A DNA stretch of 64,000 nt from Cerrena zonata (Eukaryota > Basidiomycota > Agaricomycetes > Polyporales > Cerrenaceae), in NCBI GenBank assembly GCA_038087015.1, contig JASBNA010000081.1, positions 113,403 to 177,402 on the forward strand, given 5' to 3'. Position 1 is the first letter of the stretch; each line of letters begins with the position of its first letter. The notes under the pieces are model-generated. The model ran no database searches, was not told the origin of the DNA, and was given only the letters and a program-made list of their open reading frames with translations. Position numbers and translations under genes: made by a program. Below, in pieces: positions 35,598 to 46,888 of this stretch.

Positions 35598-36250
35598 ATG
35601 GCATCCAACATCGTCCTGTTGCCCCTCTCTACATGGGCCCAACAGCACATCACTGCAATCTACCAAGCAGTCAAAGCCGCAGACTTTGATGCAGCGTTCG
35701 ATGCTTTCATCTCGAAGGACGTCAAGATCACCTTTAATGGTAAATCTATCACGCGGGACCAATACAAGCAAAGCATAAACGGAGAAAAGTTCGCCGAAGC
35801 TGCTGCCCAAGTCAAGTTCATCGGTACCGTTGAAGTTCCTGATGATCAGGACCAGCCTGTTCTCGTACGTCAATATTTTGGTTTTGGCTCATATAGTGGT
35901 AAATAGGAGCTAAGTTCGATTCTTGTATCTCTTATAGGCCGGCAAGGTCGGTACATTCTTCGAGGCAACTATTGACGAGAGGTTCTTGGTTCTCGGTGCA
36001 CCTGAGATCAGTACTGTCACTTCGTCCCTGAACCTGGTGTAAGTAACTCCGAATTTGTTCTTTTCTCGTCCTAGTACTGACTATCAATCATTCGTGCAGT
36101 GTTGCCCAAGATCCTAGTTTGCACCCACCTCACCTTCCCGGTAAGGGTGGTGCGTTTGACGGGAGACGTGTCATGCAGCTCGACCAGGTCGTCTTGGACA
36201 AGCCCGGCACAGTTCACATCCCTCTCCCTCCTCCTAAGGCCAGTTCCTAA
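35598..36250 (+). CDS. SnoaL-like (NTF2-fold) protein 1
   Basis: Three exons (35598-35864, 35938-36038, 36100-36250) give 519 bases and 172 residues in phase. The N-terminal helix TWAQQHITAIYQAVKAADFD and the strand-helix FDAFISKDVKITFNGKSITR followed by DQYKQSI are the start of an NTF2/SnoaL cone fold. Strands VKFIGTVEV and KVGTFFEATID follow. No signal peptide or membrane segment, so cytosolic. Fungal members are mostly of unknown function; some related folds are small isomerases or cyclases, but no catalytic Asp/His pair can be assigned here. Tandem relative of the gene at 36811. Confidence 0.7.
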
Positions 36251-36508
36251 TATGTCCCTGGAGACAGGTGATAAGCGTTTACCACCGGTGCTTCACCGGT
36301 CATTGCCTGTTATCTCCTGTTATACGCATTAAAGCTCCGAGCCAGAATCCATTGTCGACTCCATACACAATAAACTTCTAGTTCTGTTCCGTCAAGTACA
36401 GACCCGCTTCAATTGTATGTCTGAACCGGCACACCGAAACTCCGCTCCGTTGATTTGTCTTGCAGCATTTCGAGTCAGATACTTCTAGACATGTTCTCCC
36501 AGGCATGT

Positions 36509-36676
36509 CAACTGTATGCATGTTTCCTATTATAATTGAACACCTTCGATTTTTGACCTTAATTTGCTTCATGGAGCTTTGTTTAGTTTTCCAAGAACCG
36601 AACTTGAAATGAATGCGGAAACGTCAAACGCCGGATACATTCAATCCTCAACACCAAATAGTGGCGTCCACCCCAA
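36509..36676 (+). repeat. Duplicated upstream block, copy 2
   Basis: Diverged copy of 34772-34938: starts CTGTATGCATGTTTCCTAT and ends CCTCAACACCAAATAGTGGC. It lies ~135 bases upstream of the second SnoaL-like gene, so promoter and gene appear to have been duplicated together. Confidence 0.75.
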
Positions 36677-36725
36677 GACGTTAAGTTCCGTCGACTTTAG
36701 CCTTTCAACTCGCTTAAACTCGGAC

Positions 36726-36733
36726 ATATATAT
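36726..36733 (+). promoter_or_regulatory. TATA-like box of SnoaL-like gene 2
   Basis: TATATATA, about 80 bases before the ATG at 36811. Confidence 0.45.
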
Positions 36734-36810
36734 ACTCATAGAATGATTAGGTTCGTACCCATTACCACTCACCCTTTCCCTCATACAACCACATCAACAC
36801 GACTCTCACC

Positions 36811-37417
36811 ATGTCTTTCGATCCCTTCACACCCTTCAACCCATTCAACCCTGATATCCCCTCTCAGGATAGTGAAATCGTCGTAAATGAATTTATGCAG
36901 CCTCCCTTCGAGATTTGGATCAAGAATAAACTCGATTATCTCTTCAGTGCAGACGACGAGGATGACTTTAATTCTGCATTCGACGATCTCATAGCGCAGG
37001 GAGTGGGAGATTTGCGTTTCAGAGGGGAAAAGCAATGCTGCCGGGATCACTTCCGGCAGAAGCTCTGGGAGGAGGTCAAGTCTAATAAAGGCGACGTCAA
37101 GACTGTAGATATTGTTCAAGCTCCTTCTGAAGGTGAAAATAAACTGGTATGTGGCTCCTACTCTGAATCGTGATCTTTCTTGGTCTCATTTGACTTTGAC
37201 TAGACTGGGACGGCCGAAGTAACGTTCGATGTCGCCGGAAAGCCGTATACAATCAATCTTCAGTATGTTTTAAACCCGTAACTACAGGCCCTTCTTTACT
37301 TACCAATTATATGAAAGGGTTAAAGAAGACCAAGAGCTTGAAGCTCCAATGATCCCGATGTCAGGTAGACCTGGCTTCATCGATAGGCGACGAGCGACGG
37401 ATGTTACTCTTGCCTAG
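36811..37417 (+). CDS. SnoaL-like (NTF2-fold) protein 2
   Basis: Three exons (36811-37146, 37204-37262, 37318-37417) give 495 bases and 164 residues in phase, with intron phases like those of the gene at 35598 (phase 0 then phase 2). The N-terminus is an unusual Phe/Pro-rich start (FDPFTPFNPFNPDIPSQD). The conserved part is LFSADDEDDFNSAFDDLIAQ, then LRFRGEKQCCRDHFRQKLWE, with strand TGTAEVTFDVAGKPYTINLQ. The helix-strand order equals that of its neighbour, but sequence identity is low, so the duplication is old. Function unknown. Confidence 0.65.
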
Positions 37418-37673
37418 GTCGAAGGAGCTGTATTTGATGCGGCATTAGTTCTGCGAGATACTCTCGACTCTCTGAAAATAGTCCATGTATATATGTGTCC
37501 TCAGAATCGTCATATAATATCGACGAAGTTACAACTTGAACAAACTAGTATTTCCAATTTCGGAAGAGCCTGAGAATTCTTATCTTCGTTCGTAACTTGA
37601 CCTTGCACTACGACGTACTCTTTACCAACGTTTCCAACAACACACTTCTCGGCAAATCAACATTAATAGTCTG

Positions 37674-39528
37674 ATGCTTTCTTCAGCTTTTAAACTAGCT
37701 CAATACTGTCTCTTGCTCTACATGCTGGTCTCAGTGACATATACGACGCATTTCCTCCTTTCGGCCGTTGACTCTGGATGGACATCCCTTCTGACTTGGG
37801 CCCATTCTGGTCATAAATTATCACTGGGCTATGCTTCTCATGTCTACAGCTTCGATGAACGTCTGTTAGCCATCTCTGCCTCTGACTCTATCCCCGGAAG
37901 TATCTTGACATGGCCGTTCACCCTCTCTCGTTCTGCCAGGTCAATCCCCATCTCCCAAGCGACGCTACTCTCAAAGGCTTTCTCCGAAACTCTCCATCCG
38001 ACAAAAGTTATACCGTATTTCTATCGAGCCTCTTCCAAGGTCGACCAAGATGACATCACCATCACCACTCTAGTGACCAGAAATCGCTTCAAGGTCCTAA
38101 AGCAATTAGTAGAGAGATATCAAGGTCCGTAAGTCATTCCGATCGAAACATTGATCACCCCTTAACCAATACAAATAGGACCGATTTCCGTAACGATTCA
38201 TATCCCCTTCCCAGTCGAGGGTTTTGGTTCCCTAGCCAAGGATCATCCTTCTGTCAACACTCTTCGTGAACTAGACGAGCTATACCACTCCTCGCTATAT
38301 TTCTCTACCTACGTCGACGTCCACCTTGCTTACTCTCCTTACTCTCGCTCTCTTCGGGACCAAACTATCTTATCTGACGATAGTGAAGGCGGACGACAAT
38401 TCAATGTCTGGAGAAATGTGGCTAGACTGTTCGCTAGGACTGACTTTGTTATGATGCTTGATGTTGATTTCGCTGTGTGTACCGACTGGCGGGCTGATAT
38501 TCGAGGTTCTCTTCGACAACTTGGCGGGCAGCTTGAGAATTTGGGGAGCGCCACGGATGTTCTGCTGGAGAAGAGGCCGAACTGGCCAGATACATTGAAT
38601 GCGACGGCTAAAGTGGAAGTTTTCCAGAGGCTACGAGATGGCTCTGCTGCCCTAGTCATACCCGTGTTCGAATACGTTAACCAGGATGACGGTGTGGACC
38701 AACACACCTTCCCGCAAGATAAAGAGGTGACTATATGCTGTCGTATCTACCGGTTTTATGTCCTGACAGCTCTCTTGATAAGACTCTACTACAGCTTATA
38801 CTAGGCCCCGACCCCAAAATTGACTCTTTCCATTCTTCTTGGGCGGCAGGACATAACAGCACGAACTATCCCCGGTACTACTCCATCCCGCCTGGAAGAA
38901 AAGAAATATACCCTATCATGCAGTACCAGAGCGCGTATGAGCCATATGTAATAATGGCCAGACGAGTACCTTGGTTCGTATACTTAGCTATGTGTCCGAG
39001 TCTGCATCACCTCACAAATCGATCCCTTTAGGTGCGACGAGCGATTTACTGGTTATGGTGCAAATAAAGCTGCTTGTCTATTCGAGATGTACCTGAGCGG
39101 TGTCTCGTTCTTTGTCATGTCGGAACATTTCCTAATTCACCAGAGTCATAAATACGAAGAACAGGCTCGCCGAGAAGAAGTCAGTTTCGTTACGTTCTAT
39201 TTACGACCGCGTTCTGAGGTTACCATTTAGCGAAAGTACAATCGTAAGCTATACACGGATTTTAAAGAGGAAGCGTGTCTTCGGTATGTTTACTGCCCGT
39301 CTCATCATTCGAGTTCATGACTTAGCCCGGCGTTACTTGGAAGATATCTCCACCGATTCAATGTATCAGGAACATTGAATACCTCGGCAGCGATAAATGC
39401 CAAGGAGGAATGCAACAAAGTGAAGAATGTTCACAAGATCGCTTCGGAGGTAAGTGATCTTGATTCTTTATCCTTTCCTGAGTTGATCTTCGACTATTTG
39501 GTTCCAGTTGTTCGATGCAGACTTGTGA
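37674..39528 (+). CDS. Family GT49 glycosyltransferase (LARGE-type domain)
   Basis: Seven exons (37674-38124, 38179-38726, 38783-38973, 39032-39179, 39231-39283, 39326-39449, 39508-39528) give 1536 bases and 511 residues in phase. An N-terminal signal anchor (FKLAQYCLLLYMLVSVTYTT) suggests a type II Golgi protein. The catalytic part shows TTLVTRNRFKVLKQLVERYQ, DFVMMLDVDFAVCTDW (the DxD metal-binding motif), YQSAYEPYVIMARRVPWCDE, RFTGYGANKAACLFEMYLSG, FFVMSEHFLIHQSHKYEEQA and RKYNRKLYTDFKEEACLRY. These are the hallmarks of fungal GT49, related to the glucuronyl/glucosaminyl transferase domain of LARGE and B4GAT1. The acceptor glycan in fungi is not known. Confidence 0.88.
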
Positions 39529-40096
39529 ATATTTCATGTTGTTCGCTTTCACTACGGAAACATATGCATATAATACTTTGAAGCACGTTTTAATGGTTCT
39601 GTACACTGCAATATCACTGGTCGGGTACCAATTATACATGTCCTAGTGGCGGAATAAAGAATAAATGGAACGGGATGGGTATCAGCCTGGGTAGGAGCAC
39701 AGATATGACAGCCGGGTTCACGACCTCGAAGCATCAACTTGATCCTCATAAGGAAATGAATTAATTCTCAAATACATGCAGAATTGAGTGAGATATTATC
39801 AACATCAGCTCAAAATGCCAGTTACTGCAGGCTGCATTGTCTCAAATACTCCTTATATCACCGGAAAGCCGTTCTATTCTAATGGATGCAGAAATGAGTG
39901 ATATATAGTTGTCCCAAGTTACCCCCAAAAACTGACGCGCGGCGCTCGAGGTGCAAGGCTTTTTTGCAAACGACAACTTGAATAACATAAGCTTACTAGT
40001 ATCTTATCTCTTCCTCTTTCTCTCTCGTCGCGATCTTAACAGTTTACATTCAACATTCAACGGGTGCCCTGACTACAAAGCCTAAGTCCAGACATT
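39529..40096. other. Intergenic with a short sequence repeated at 41.6 kb
   Basis: Downstream of the GT49 gene. The 19 bases at 39610-39628 (AATATCACTGGTCGGGTAC) recur at 41660-41678. The final part is a pyrimidine-rich promoter of the kinase-like gene. Confidence 0.5.
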
Positions 40097-41164
40097 ATGG
40101 CCGCCATCTACTTCTGCCCTTGCATTCGACCGTTCGGAGCAGCCCAGTTGACCGACTATCCACTGTGCACAATGCTCGCAGAGGACCCAGAATGCCTCCC
40201 AGATCATGTCATCGTGGTGGATAGGATTCTTCATAAAGGATGGCGATCTACTGTGTATTATGGAACGTGCCAAGATCAGGAAAAGTCGAAAGTCGCTATC
40301 AAGTTTGCCCAAATGGACCGGCTACTCATGGAGGCTGGGATCTACGACAATGTGAAGGACATCCAAGGAGACTGCATACCGAAACTCTATGGCATGTTTT
40401 TTGGGAAGACGATTAGAAACACAGAAATGGCTTGTATAATTATGGAGTATGCCGGTGAACAGCTAACAGACCTGCTGTCAGACTTGCCTCGACAAGACCG
40501 GTCGGTTTTCTATTTCTCCCCCTGTTAACGATGCTCATATAATAGCTGATGTCGACAGCGCGGAGATCCTATCCCACCTCGCGACTCTCCATTCTCACGG
40601 CCTCCACCTACCAGACTTTGCGGAGAGGAATGTTGTCAAAGCCGAGGATGGCAGCTACCGACTGATCGACCTTGAAGATGCCCAGGACCATGAATGCGGA
40701 TGGTCACTCGATTTCCGTAATCCAGGAGAATATGACCCATATGACGTTGAGGGACGCATGGCTTGCGTCAGTCTTCGGAGTATCTCATCTGACATGTTCT
40801 TCTGGACGCCTGGTATGTGATTTCAAACTTTTCTGATTCCATCTAGTTTCGTAAATGACCGAACGCCATCTTGACAGATCATATACATATTCATGGGCTA
40901 CTCATGTATCGCAGGGATGAGCTACCTACGCAGGATATTGTTGATGCTCTCCCTCTGTCTATAACTTGCATCCGAACTCCGCATAAACTTCGGCGCTGCC
41001 TGGAGATGTTCTACAAGGAAGTCTGGGTGAAGATGGAGAAGGAAAACATAACTTTGAAGGTGATCCAAGATGACAAAGAAGCCTTGTTCCTACGGATTCA
41101 GAAAGAACACGACGAGAAGTACGGCTCAGAAGATGAATGCATCCGTCAGAAGGTGAAGAAATAG
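40097..41164 (+). CDS. Small protein-kinase-like protein with altered catalytic motifs
   Basis: Three exons (40097-40500, 40559-40812, 40878-41164) give 945 bases and 314 residues in phase. The N-lobe has VAIKFAQMD (the ATP lysine) and the hinge MACIIMEYAGEQLTDLL. The catalytic loop reads HGLHLPDFAERNVV (Asp and Asn kept, spacing unusual) and the DFG position reads IDLEDA. The C-terminal ~100 residues are charged and helical (VKMEKENITLKVIQDDKEAL). This is the short kinase-like family seen many times in Agaricomycete genomes, perhaps aminoglycoside-phosphotransferase-like or a pseudokinase. Activity is doubtful because of the DLE in place of DFG. The gene's 3' end is partly duplicated just downstream. 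Confidence 0.75.
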
Positions 41165-41286
41165 GAATTCATTGTTACTGGCTTCTCGGAGATCCGCGTC
41201 CGAAACATGTATTTGTGCCGCTATCATTATTGTTAACAGATTTATTGCTTGTTAATCGCTCTTATCTAAAATCAAAGATGAACAGG

Positions 41287-41560
41287 CTATCCTCACTTTC
41301 GAGTTACCGTCATGCCTCGTGTCGAATGAGTACCTACACATTTCGCTCTCAGATCCCTCTCACTCACTGTCTCTCGTATCCAAAGCGAGCGAGGTGTTTG
41401 GGGTGCCTTCATATGTTCTACCCGGAAGTCGCGACCAAGATGGACAAAGAGAATGTGACTCTGGAGACAACACAAAACGCCAAATAGAATATTTTTGCAC
41501 GGATTCAGAAGGAACACGACGAGAGGTACAGCCCGGAAAATGCTTTATCTGACCATATGC
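41287..41560 (+). pseudogene. Broken copy of the kinase-like gene's 3' end
   Basis: One frame reads CLGCLHMFYPEVATKMDKEN and VTLETTQNAK before a stop. Another then reads a copy of RIQKEHDERYSPEN. These match, in order, residues of the last exon of the upstream gene (CLEMFYKEVWVKMEKENITL, RIQKEHDEKYGSED). A stop and a frame change separate them, and the 5' part of the gene is absent. It is a partial tandem duplication that has decayed. Confidence 0.7.
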
Positions 41561-41897
41561 GGTTATGGGTCGACAGTAGAACGCGTGTGTTACGCTCTTA
41601 CTCCTTCCTGTTATTGATATTGATATTGATATTATAATACTTCGGAGGTAAGTGATAAAAATATCACTGGTCGGGTACTATGTATAAATAGTACAGGGTA
41701 GGTATACATTCATCTTTCCGTATCCGATACTAGTAATCGTGCCGCGGCCATCGCTTGTAAAATTATGTGTAAATATCTGTACCACGATGAGTGATCTTCC
41801 ATCCTTGTCACAAACTCAATATGCGGCAATTCAGGTCAATACTAACTCAAGATAATGGGATATGGGCTATTGCATCCCGAGGCGTAGCTATTTTTAC
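41561..41897. other. Intergenic with a hexanucleotide run and GT49 3'-end debris
   Basis: TTGATA-type repeats lie at 41611-41632. Seventeen bases at 41640-41656 equal 39442-39458, the last exon-intron junction of the GT49 gene, and 41660-41678 equals 39610-39628: a rearranged scrap of the GT49 3' region. Confidence 0.5.
41890..41897 (+). repeat. Left target-site duplication of the hAT element
   Basis: ATTTTTAC, repeated exactly at 45865-45872 on the other side of the element; eight bases is the hAT hallmark. Confidence 0.93.
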
Positions 41898-44800
41898 TAG
41901 TGTTCCGGGAAAGAGTGGTATGCTAATTAGCGCCTGCTATTTAGCAGTGCAAAATAGCGCAAAATAGCGTGCAGAATAGCAAGGGGTATGGGGAGGGGTG
42001 TTGAATAGGTGCAAAATAGACCGAACTGTTCGGAACGTTGTAGAATAAGGCCCTGACTCCATCAGCAGTTTGACAAATATAGTAATTTGTGATCCCTTGC
42101 TTCTGTTCTTCTTCGACAGCCTGAGAATCGACAGCATGGACGTTGAGTCGGTTGATGCTCGTCTTCGTACCCTCTCGCTTTACATCACCCATCTTCCGGA
42201 TAATCTCCCTCATGATCCTTCTGCTTACTCTGGATTGAATCCCTTTGCCCCGGATCCCGAATGGATAGAAATTGCAGGAGAAGAAGGTGCTATTAATCGG
42301 GAACTCGAAGTTGTCCTTGGTAGCCGTGAAACGGGCGTGTTCCATATTCACGCGCGCAGCCCGAACTTTCAATGCCTTCCTTCGGTGCTCAAAACTTACT
42401 TAAGTAGGTTTGTCAATAACACCATACTGCTCAAATGGCTTCATGACTCCCTTGAGTCATGCCGAGCTGTATATCATGCATACAACAAGCCGGTAAGTTG
42501 AATTGTTGTAAAACCTTTGAAATAATGGTATACTAACTAATGTCTACTCAATTAGTTACCCAATAACTTAGCGGAGGCTGATAATGCCCTTGTCATATCG
42601 ACGCAGTCTCCGGTCCAGAGTGGGAGTACTGGCAGGAAGGCACGTGGTACGAAGGCACCACAGAAGAAACCGGATACAAAAGCATTGTCGACTACCGACG
42701 ATCCCCGTTATGAGGACTTGGACGAACGCGATGATAATCGCACGGGTGGGGTCAAGATTTCTCCCATTCTCCTCAAAGTCAGCCGGCGCTGCTATCGCGT
42801 GGATGACCCCAAGCAGAAGGTCATGTTTCGTTGTGTAGCCAGCGCTGGCTGCAACGGCCATTGGGCCGGTCCAAATCGTGATAAAGCGCGGGTCCTCAAG
42901 CATGTTGTTGATTGCGGCTGGCTCGAAAAGCTCACTGGCGGGCATGAACTTGTCACGCAAGCAATGGAGGTGGCATTGAAGGATGGAAAACTCGATGAAG
43001 CAGCGCAATTACGATTACGCAAATGGCTGGGCTTCTCTGCAATGGGGAAACGAGCACGTTCAGATTCCGCTTCGGATCCTGCTGCCTTCACTGACGCTCC
43101 GCCTCTCAAACGCCCTGAGTACAACAACTCAGAACCGATCACTCTTGTCAATCCAGACAAACGACACCGATCACCCTCCAAGTCCCATCATGACACCGTG
43201 AAGGGAAAGTTGCCGACTAACAAGTGGATGAAGGATGGTCTAAAGGCTCTCCATGAGGACATCAATCTTCGTCTTACTGAGTTGGTAGCTAACTGTGGCA
43301 TCCCCCCTTATGTTATAGGTCATCGTTCTTTTCAGGACTTTGTATCAACCCTCAATAACAAGGTCTCACTGCCATCTGTCACAACTCTTGAAGATAGCAT
43401 CATCCCCTCCTATGCGCTTAATGTTCGGGATATGCAACTTGAGTATCTACGTACCTGTCGTGATCTAACCATCACTTTTGATGGGGGGAAGCTTCGTAAA
43501 TATAAATTTTGGTCTGTGCATGTAACTACCCCTCACAATGAATCATTCTGCCTTGAGTTGAATGATGTCTCGAGGTTAAGCCAGACTGCTGACTACATTG
43601 CTGATATTCTGATCAAGGTTTGTCTATGGTTTTGAATGATAACTCTGACCCTTGACATACTCACTTTAATTTTTAGTGGATTAATAAGATTGGTCCACAT
43701 CGATTCAGTGGTATCTCATCTGATGATACAAAAAACACACGCGGTGCTCGGAAACGGGTACAGCATTTGTTTCCATGGATCATCAACATGCCTGATGCTT
43801 GCCATAATTTACACAACGCTTGCAAGGATATTTGCCAGCTTGATGAATTCAAAGAGGTGAGATATTGTTAATCTCTACTTCCTGTGTAGGAACTCACAAA
43901 TTATTATTTTACAGCGCATATCAACGTTACGTGACTTGCTCTCGTTCATGTCATGCTCTACTTATGCTCTCGATTGGTTCGATTATGAGCGTATTGAACA
44001 AGATATTCCTCGAGGTCTTGAAACGATTGGCGAGATGAGATTTGGGGCAATCTATTGGTCTATTGAGTCAGTGCTTCGGGGTAGTCAGGCATTGAAATCT
44101 GTTGCACAAAAACCCGAATATGCAATTGACGAGGACTCGGTAAGTACATATTATATATCTTTGGCTTCAATTTAACTCACTTGTCATTTACCTAGGTTCT
44201 GAGATCCATCTACGGTGATGATGACCTCATTTGGAATTTTGAACGACAGCTCCGACTCCTCAATACAATTCTCATGCCCTTTGCCCGTGCAATTCAATGC
44301 CTTGAGGGACATGAAACAACCCCTGCCAGTGTCTACATCTACTGGCTTGCCATTACCTCCCACCTCAATGATATCTTTCGTCGCTTTCCCACCAAGTATC
44401 CCTTAACTTTACAAACCAAAATACGACAAATTACGAATTCCCGTTTTTCGAGTTTAATTGAAAATGAAGATGCTTCAAATGTCTATATTCTTGCCTTTGC
44501 ATTGAATCCTGGTATAGTTTCTTTCTCAGTCATCCTATCACTGAGGTTGATTAACCCTACTTATACAGAATATCGCACTGCTGCTGTCCTCCAACATCAT
44601 AACCCACTAGCGATCCCATCCATTACTATTGTCCGTGGATCTACCTCACAACCAGCCCATGTCCGAAAACCCGAGGATACTATCAAAGAATATGTCAAGA
44701 AGGGTCTCCGGTCACTTCTTAAGCATGAGTATGGTGATGCGTACACAGTTGAAGGGCGTTCTCTCACCGAAGCCCGTGCTCTGATGACAGAGCGGAACCC

Positions 44801-45864
44801 GAACCTTGCAGGTCGTACGCCAAGGGAAGCAAAAGAGGCGTTAGACTTGCAATATGAGGCGTTTGTTGAAGCGAAACCACCGTTTGATCGACCCATCAAA
44901 CCTTCCGAGTCTGTACGAGACTGGTACCAACATATCGGGCGGACAGCGGGAAAAGATGGTGATGTATTAGCGGTAAGTGTTGGCATTTGATATCATGCAG
45001 TAGCACTTACCCTAAGAAACTCATAGGCTATTGGCGTGAAAATCAACTCAATCACACCAGTCTCCGTAGTTGATGAGCGAGCAATGTCAACTGTGGGTTG
45101 GCTCAATAGTTCTTGACGAAACAGGCAGAAAGTGTCAACTGTCCAAAATCTCGTGATCATCCGTGGAGCTCACCAATTGCAGAATAAGGTAATCATGTTC
45201 TCAACTCTTACTTTTAAAATACCTTCAATTCTGATAACGATACTTAGCCTCGACGAACAGCACATCCAGTAACTGTCGCATGGTGCAACATCAAAGACAA
45301 AGCCGGAAATTACAAGAAACAAGGCACAGTACCGCTTTCACGAGCCGATGTCACTGCGCAACAAGTGAATTCAGCGGAGACACGAACTGAGTCTCAGGTT
45401 AGAGCAACTGATGCAGACGACGATGATACGACTCAACCGGACGATCTCTCATGGGTAGACAAACCCAAAGACCTCAATACGGAAGGTGTGAACGGCGATA
45501 GTTTCGATGTGGAGAAGCATTGGCGCATCGATGATTTCCGCTATTTCCTGTCGGATGATGGTAAAGATGGAGACCCTCGTCAGAAGGCTCAGGCAGAAAG
45601 GGAGGCGCTGGAGAAGGAGAAAGAGAAGCAGAAAGAGAAGGAGCAATCAATCTTAGCTTCGAGCGAGGCAGTCGCAGATTGGGACACTTAGAATGCAAAT
45701 TTGCCGTAATTATGTGTGCAAAATAGATCTATTCAACGCAAAATTGCGCGAAATTGAAGTTTGCAAAATTGCAGCTAAATAGCGCATGTGAAATAGACCC
45801 CTCACGGACCACCTGCTAATTAGCACCTGCGAAATAGGTCCAGGGTCTATTTCCCGGAACACTA
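41898..45864 (+). mobile_element. Complete hAT-superfamily DNA transposon
   Basis: A 3967-base element flanked by the perfect 8-base duplication ATTTTTAC. Termini are inverted: left TAGTGTTCCGGGAAA, right the reverse complement (TTTCCCGGAACACTA). Subterminal zones at both ends carry the palindrome GCTAATTAGC followed by a CCTGC word, and repeated GCAAAATAG words, likely transposase-binding sites. The interior encodes a multi-exon transposase (42136-45691). The intact target duplication and termini indicate a fairly recent insertion. The transposase has one in-frame stop, so this copy may now depend on others. Confidence 0.93.
42136..45691 (+). pseudogene. hAT transposase with one in-frame TGA
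   Basis: Eight exons (42136-42492, 42556-43617, 43677-43856, 43915-44139, 44196-44511, 44569-44972, 45027-45188, 45248-45691) total 3150 bases, all in phase. A BED-like zinc-binding pattern (FRCVASAGCNGHWAGP...HVVDC) is followed by a DUF659-type RNase H fold: DLTITFDGGKLRKYKFWSVH (first Asp), a second Asp in GISSDDTKNTRGARK, and MPDACHNLHNACKDICQLDE. The C-terminal dimerisation segment reads ERAMSTVGWLNSS, then TGA at 45114-45116, then RNRQKVSTVQNLVIIRG in the same frame. The stop is codon 878 of 1050, and an arginine CGA-to-TGA change would explain it. The last ~170 residues, acidic and Lys/Glu-rich, would be lost. Confidence 0.85.
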
Positions 45865-45872
45865 ATTTTTAC
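45865..45872 (+). repeat. Right target-site duplication of the hAT element
   Basis: ATTTTTAC, identical to 41890-41897. Confidence 0.93.
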
Positions 45873-45993
45873 TGGTGAATAAGTTATGTCACGGTATATT
45901 TATGTGGCCGCTAACTGATTTTCACGAGACGAAGGAGGCCTGTCCTCGTTCTATGAACAATCACAACAACACTAATATAGTGCAGATATCGGT

Positions 45994-46550
45994 CTACTTG
46001 GTTGAACGCTTACTGAAACCTATCAGTGTTGTCCGTCTATAGGCTTGGTGTCGAATCGAGCTGGGATGCGTACTACGTCGAAGTTTCAGAGCTTGGTCTT
46101 TTACGCTTGCGTAGAGTGCGCTTGGAAGCACGCGGGGTGGGTGAGTCCTGAGCAGATGGGTCTTGTTTTCATCATCGTTCTGATTGTGTTCGGGTTGTTG
46201 GGTGACATAGTCTTTGTTTGGAGTTGGACTCCTGCTGGAGCGGCGCGATGAAGTTGAGCTACTTTGAGATATAGTCGGTTCTGTGTATTCGGTTTCCTGC
46301 TTCCCAGGTCTTTTCAAGTCCTTAAGCTTCTCCCAAAATAGGGGAGTCTTCAAGCATGCTGTACAAATCGATGTCAGCAAAGAGGAGGCATTAAAGTTTG
46401 AGATACAAACATCTCATCAAGCCCGACAGTGCTAGCTGCTCCCCTACTTTTCAAAACACGCTTATACAACTCCTCATCCACAACCGGAAAATCTTCCTCC
46501 ATTAGCCCAATAAGTCCCATACCCAAAGCAAAAATGGCAATAAAATCCAT
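45994..46550 (-). CDS. Small hypothetical protein, frame break in second exon
   Basis: The ATG at 46550 starts MDFIAIFALGMGLIGLMEED, then VVDEELYKRVLKSRG and TVGLDEMF, followed by an intron. The second exon begins MLEDSP, then in another frame FWEKLKDLKRPGKQETEYTE and a Ser/Arg-rich tail. The two parts read as one protein if a base near the CCCC/TTTT runs at ~46335-46345 is miscounted. Family not recognised. The 5' LTR of the retrotransposon begins only 96 bases upstream of its ATG, so its promoter is displaced or replaced. Confidence 0.5.
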
Positions 46551-46645
46551 TATTGTTATATTTTCGTAGTTGATTGACCTACCTGCAGTCGATCGATATA
46601 CACATCTTTGGTATCCATGGTTAATCCTCCTACTACTAGTAGCAC

Positions 46646-46852
46646 TGCAAGGGGCCGGAAGCCCTTGCCTTATTTGGACATGGACTTATTGAACTGTATA
46701 GATTACATAATGTTCGGTGGCTTACCTTTATAAGGTAAGCCACCGAGAGTACGAACACTTTAGCTTTCTTACACAGTATCACTTTATCTATACACCGTGC
46801 TTAACGTAGTGTCTAGGTGTGAACCGTGTGAACCAGGAAGCGAACTCTTACA
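46646..46852 (+). repeat. 5' LTR (207 bases)
   Basis: Starts TGCAAGGGGCCGG, ends CTTACA. It differs from the 3' LTR at one site (GCGAACTCTT against GCGAAATCTT). It contains a perfect hairpin with arms GGTGGCTTACCTT / AAGGTAAGCCACC. Confidence 0.95.
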
Positions 46853-46888
46853 CTTTTTTACGTTACGGTCAATTTAGATAAATTGACA

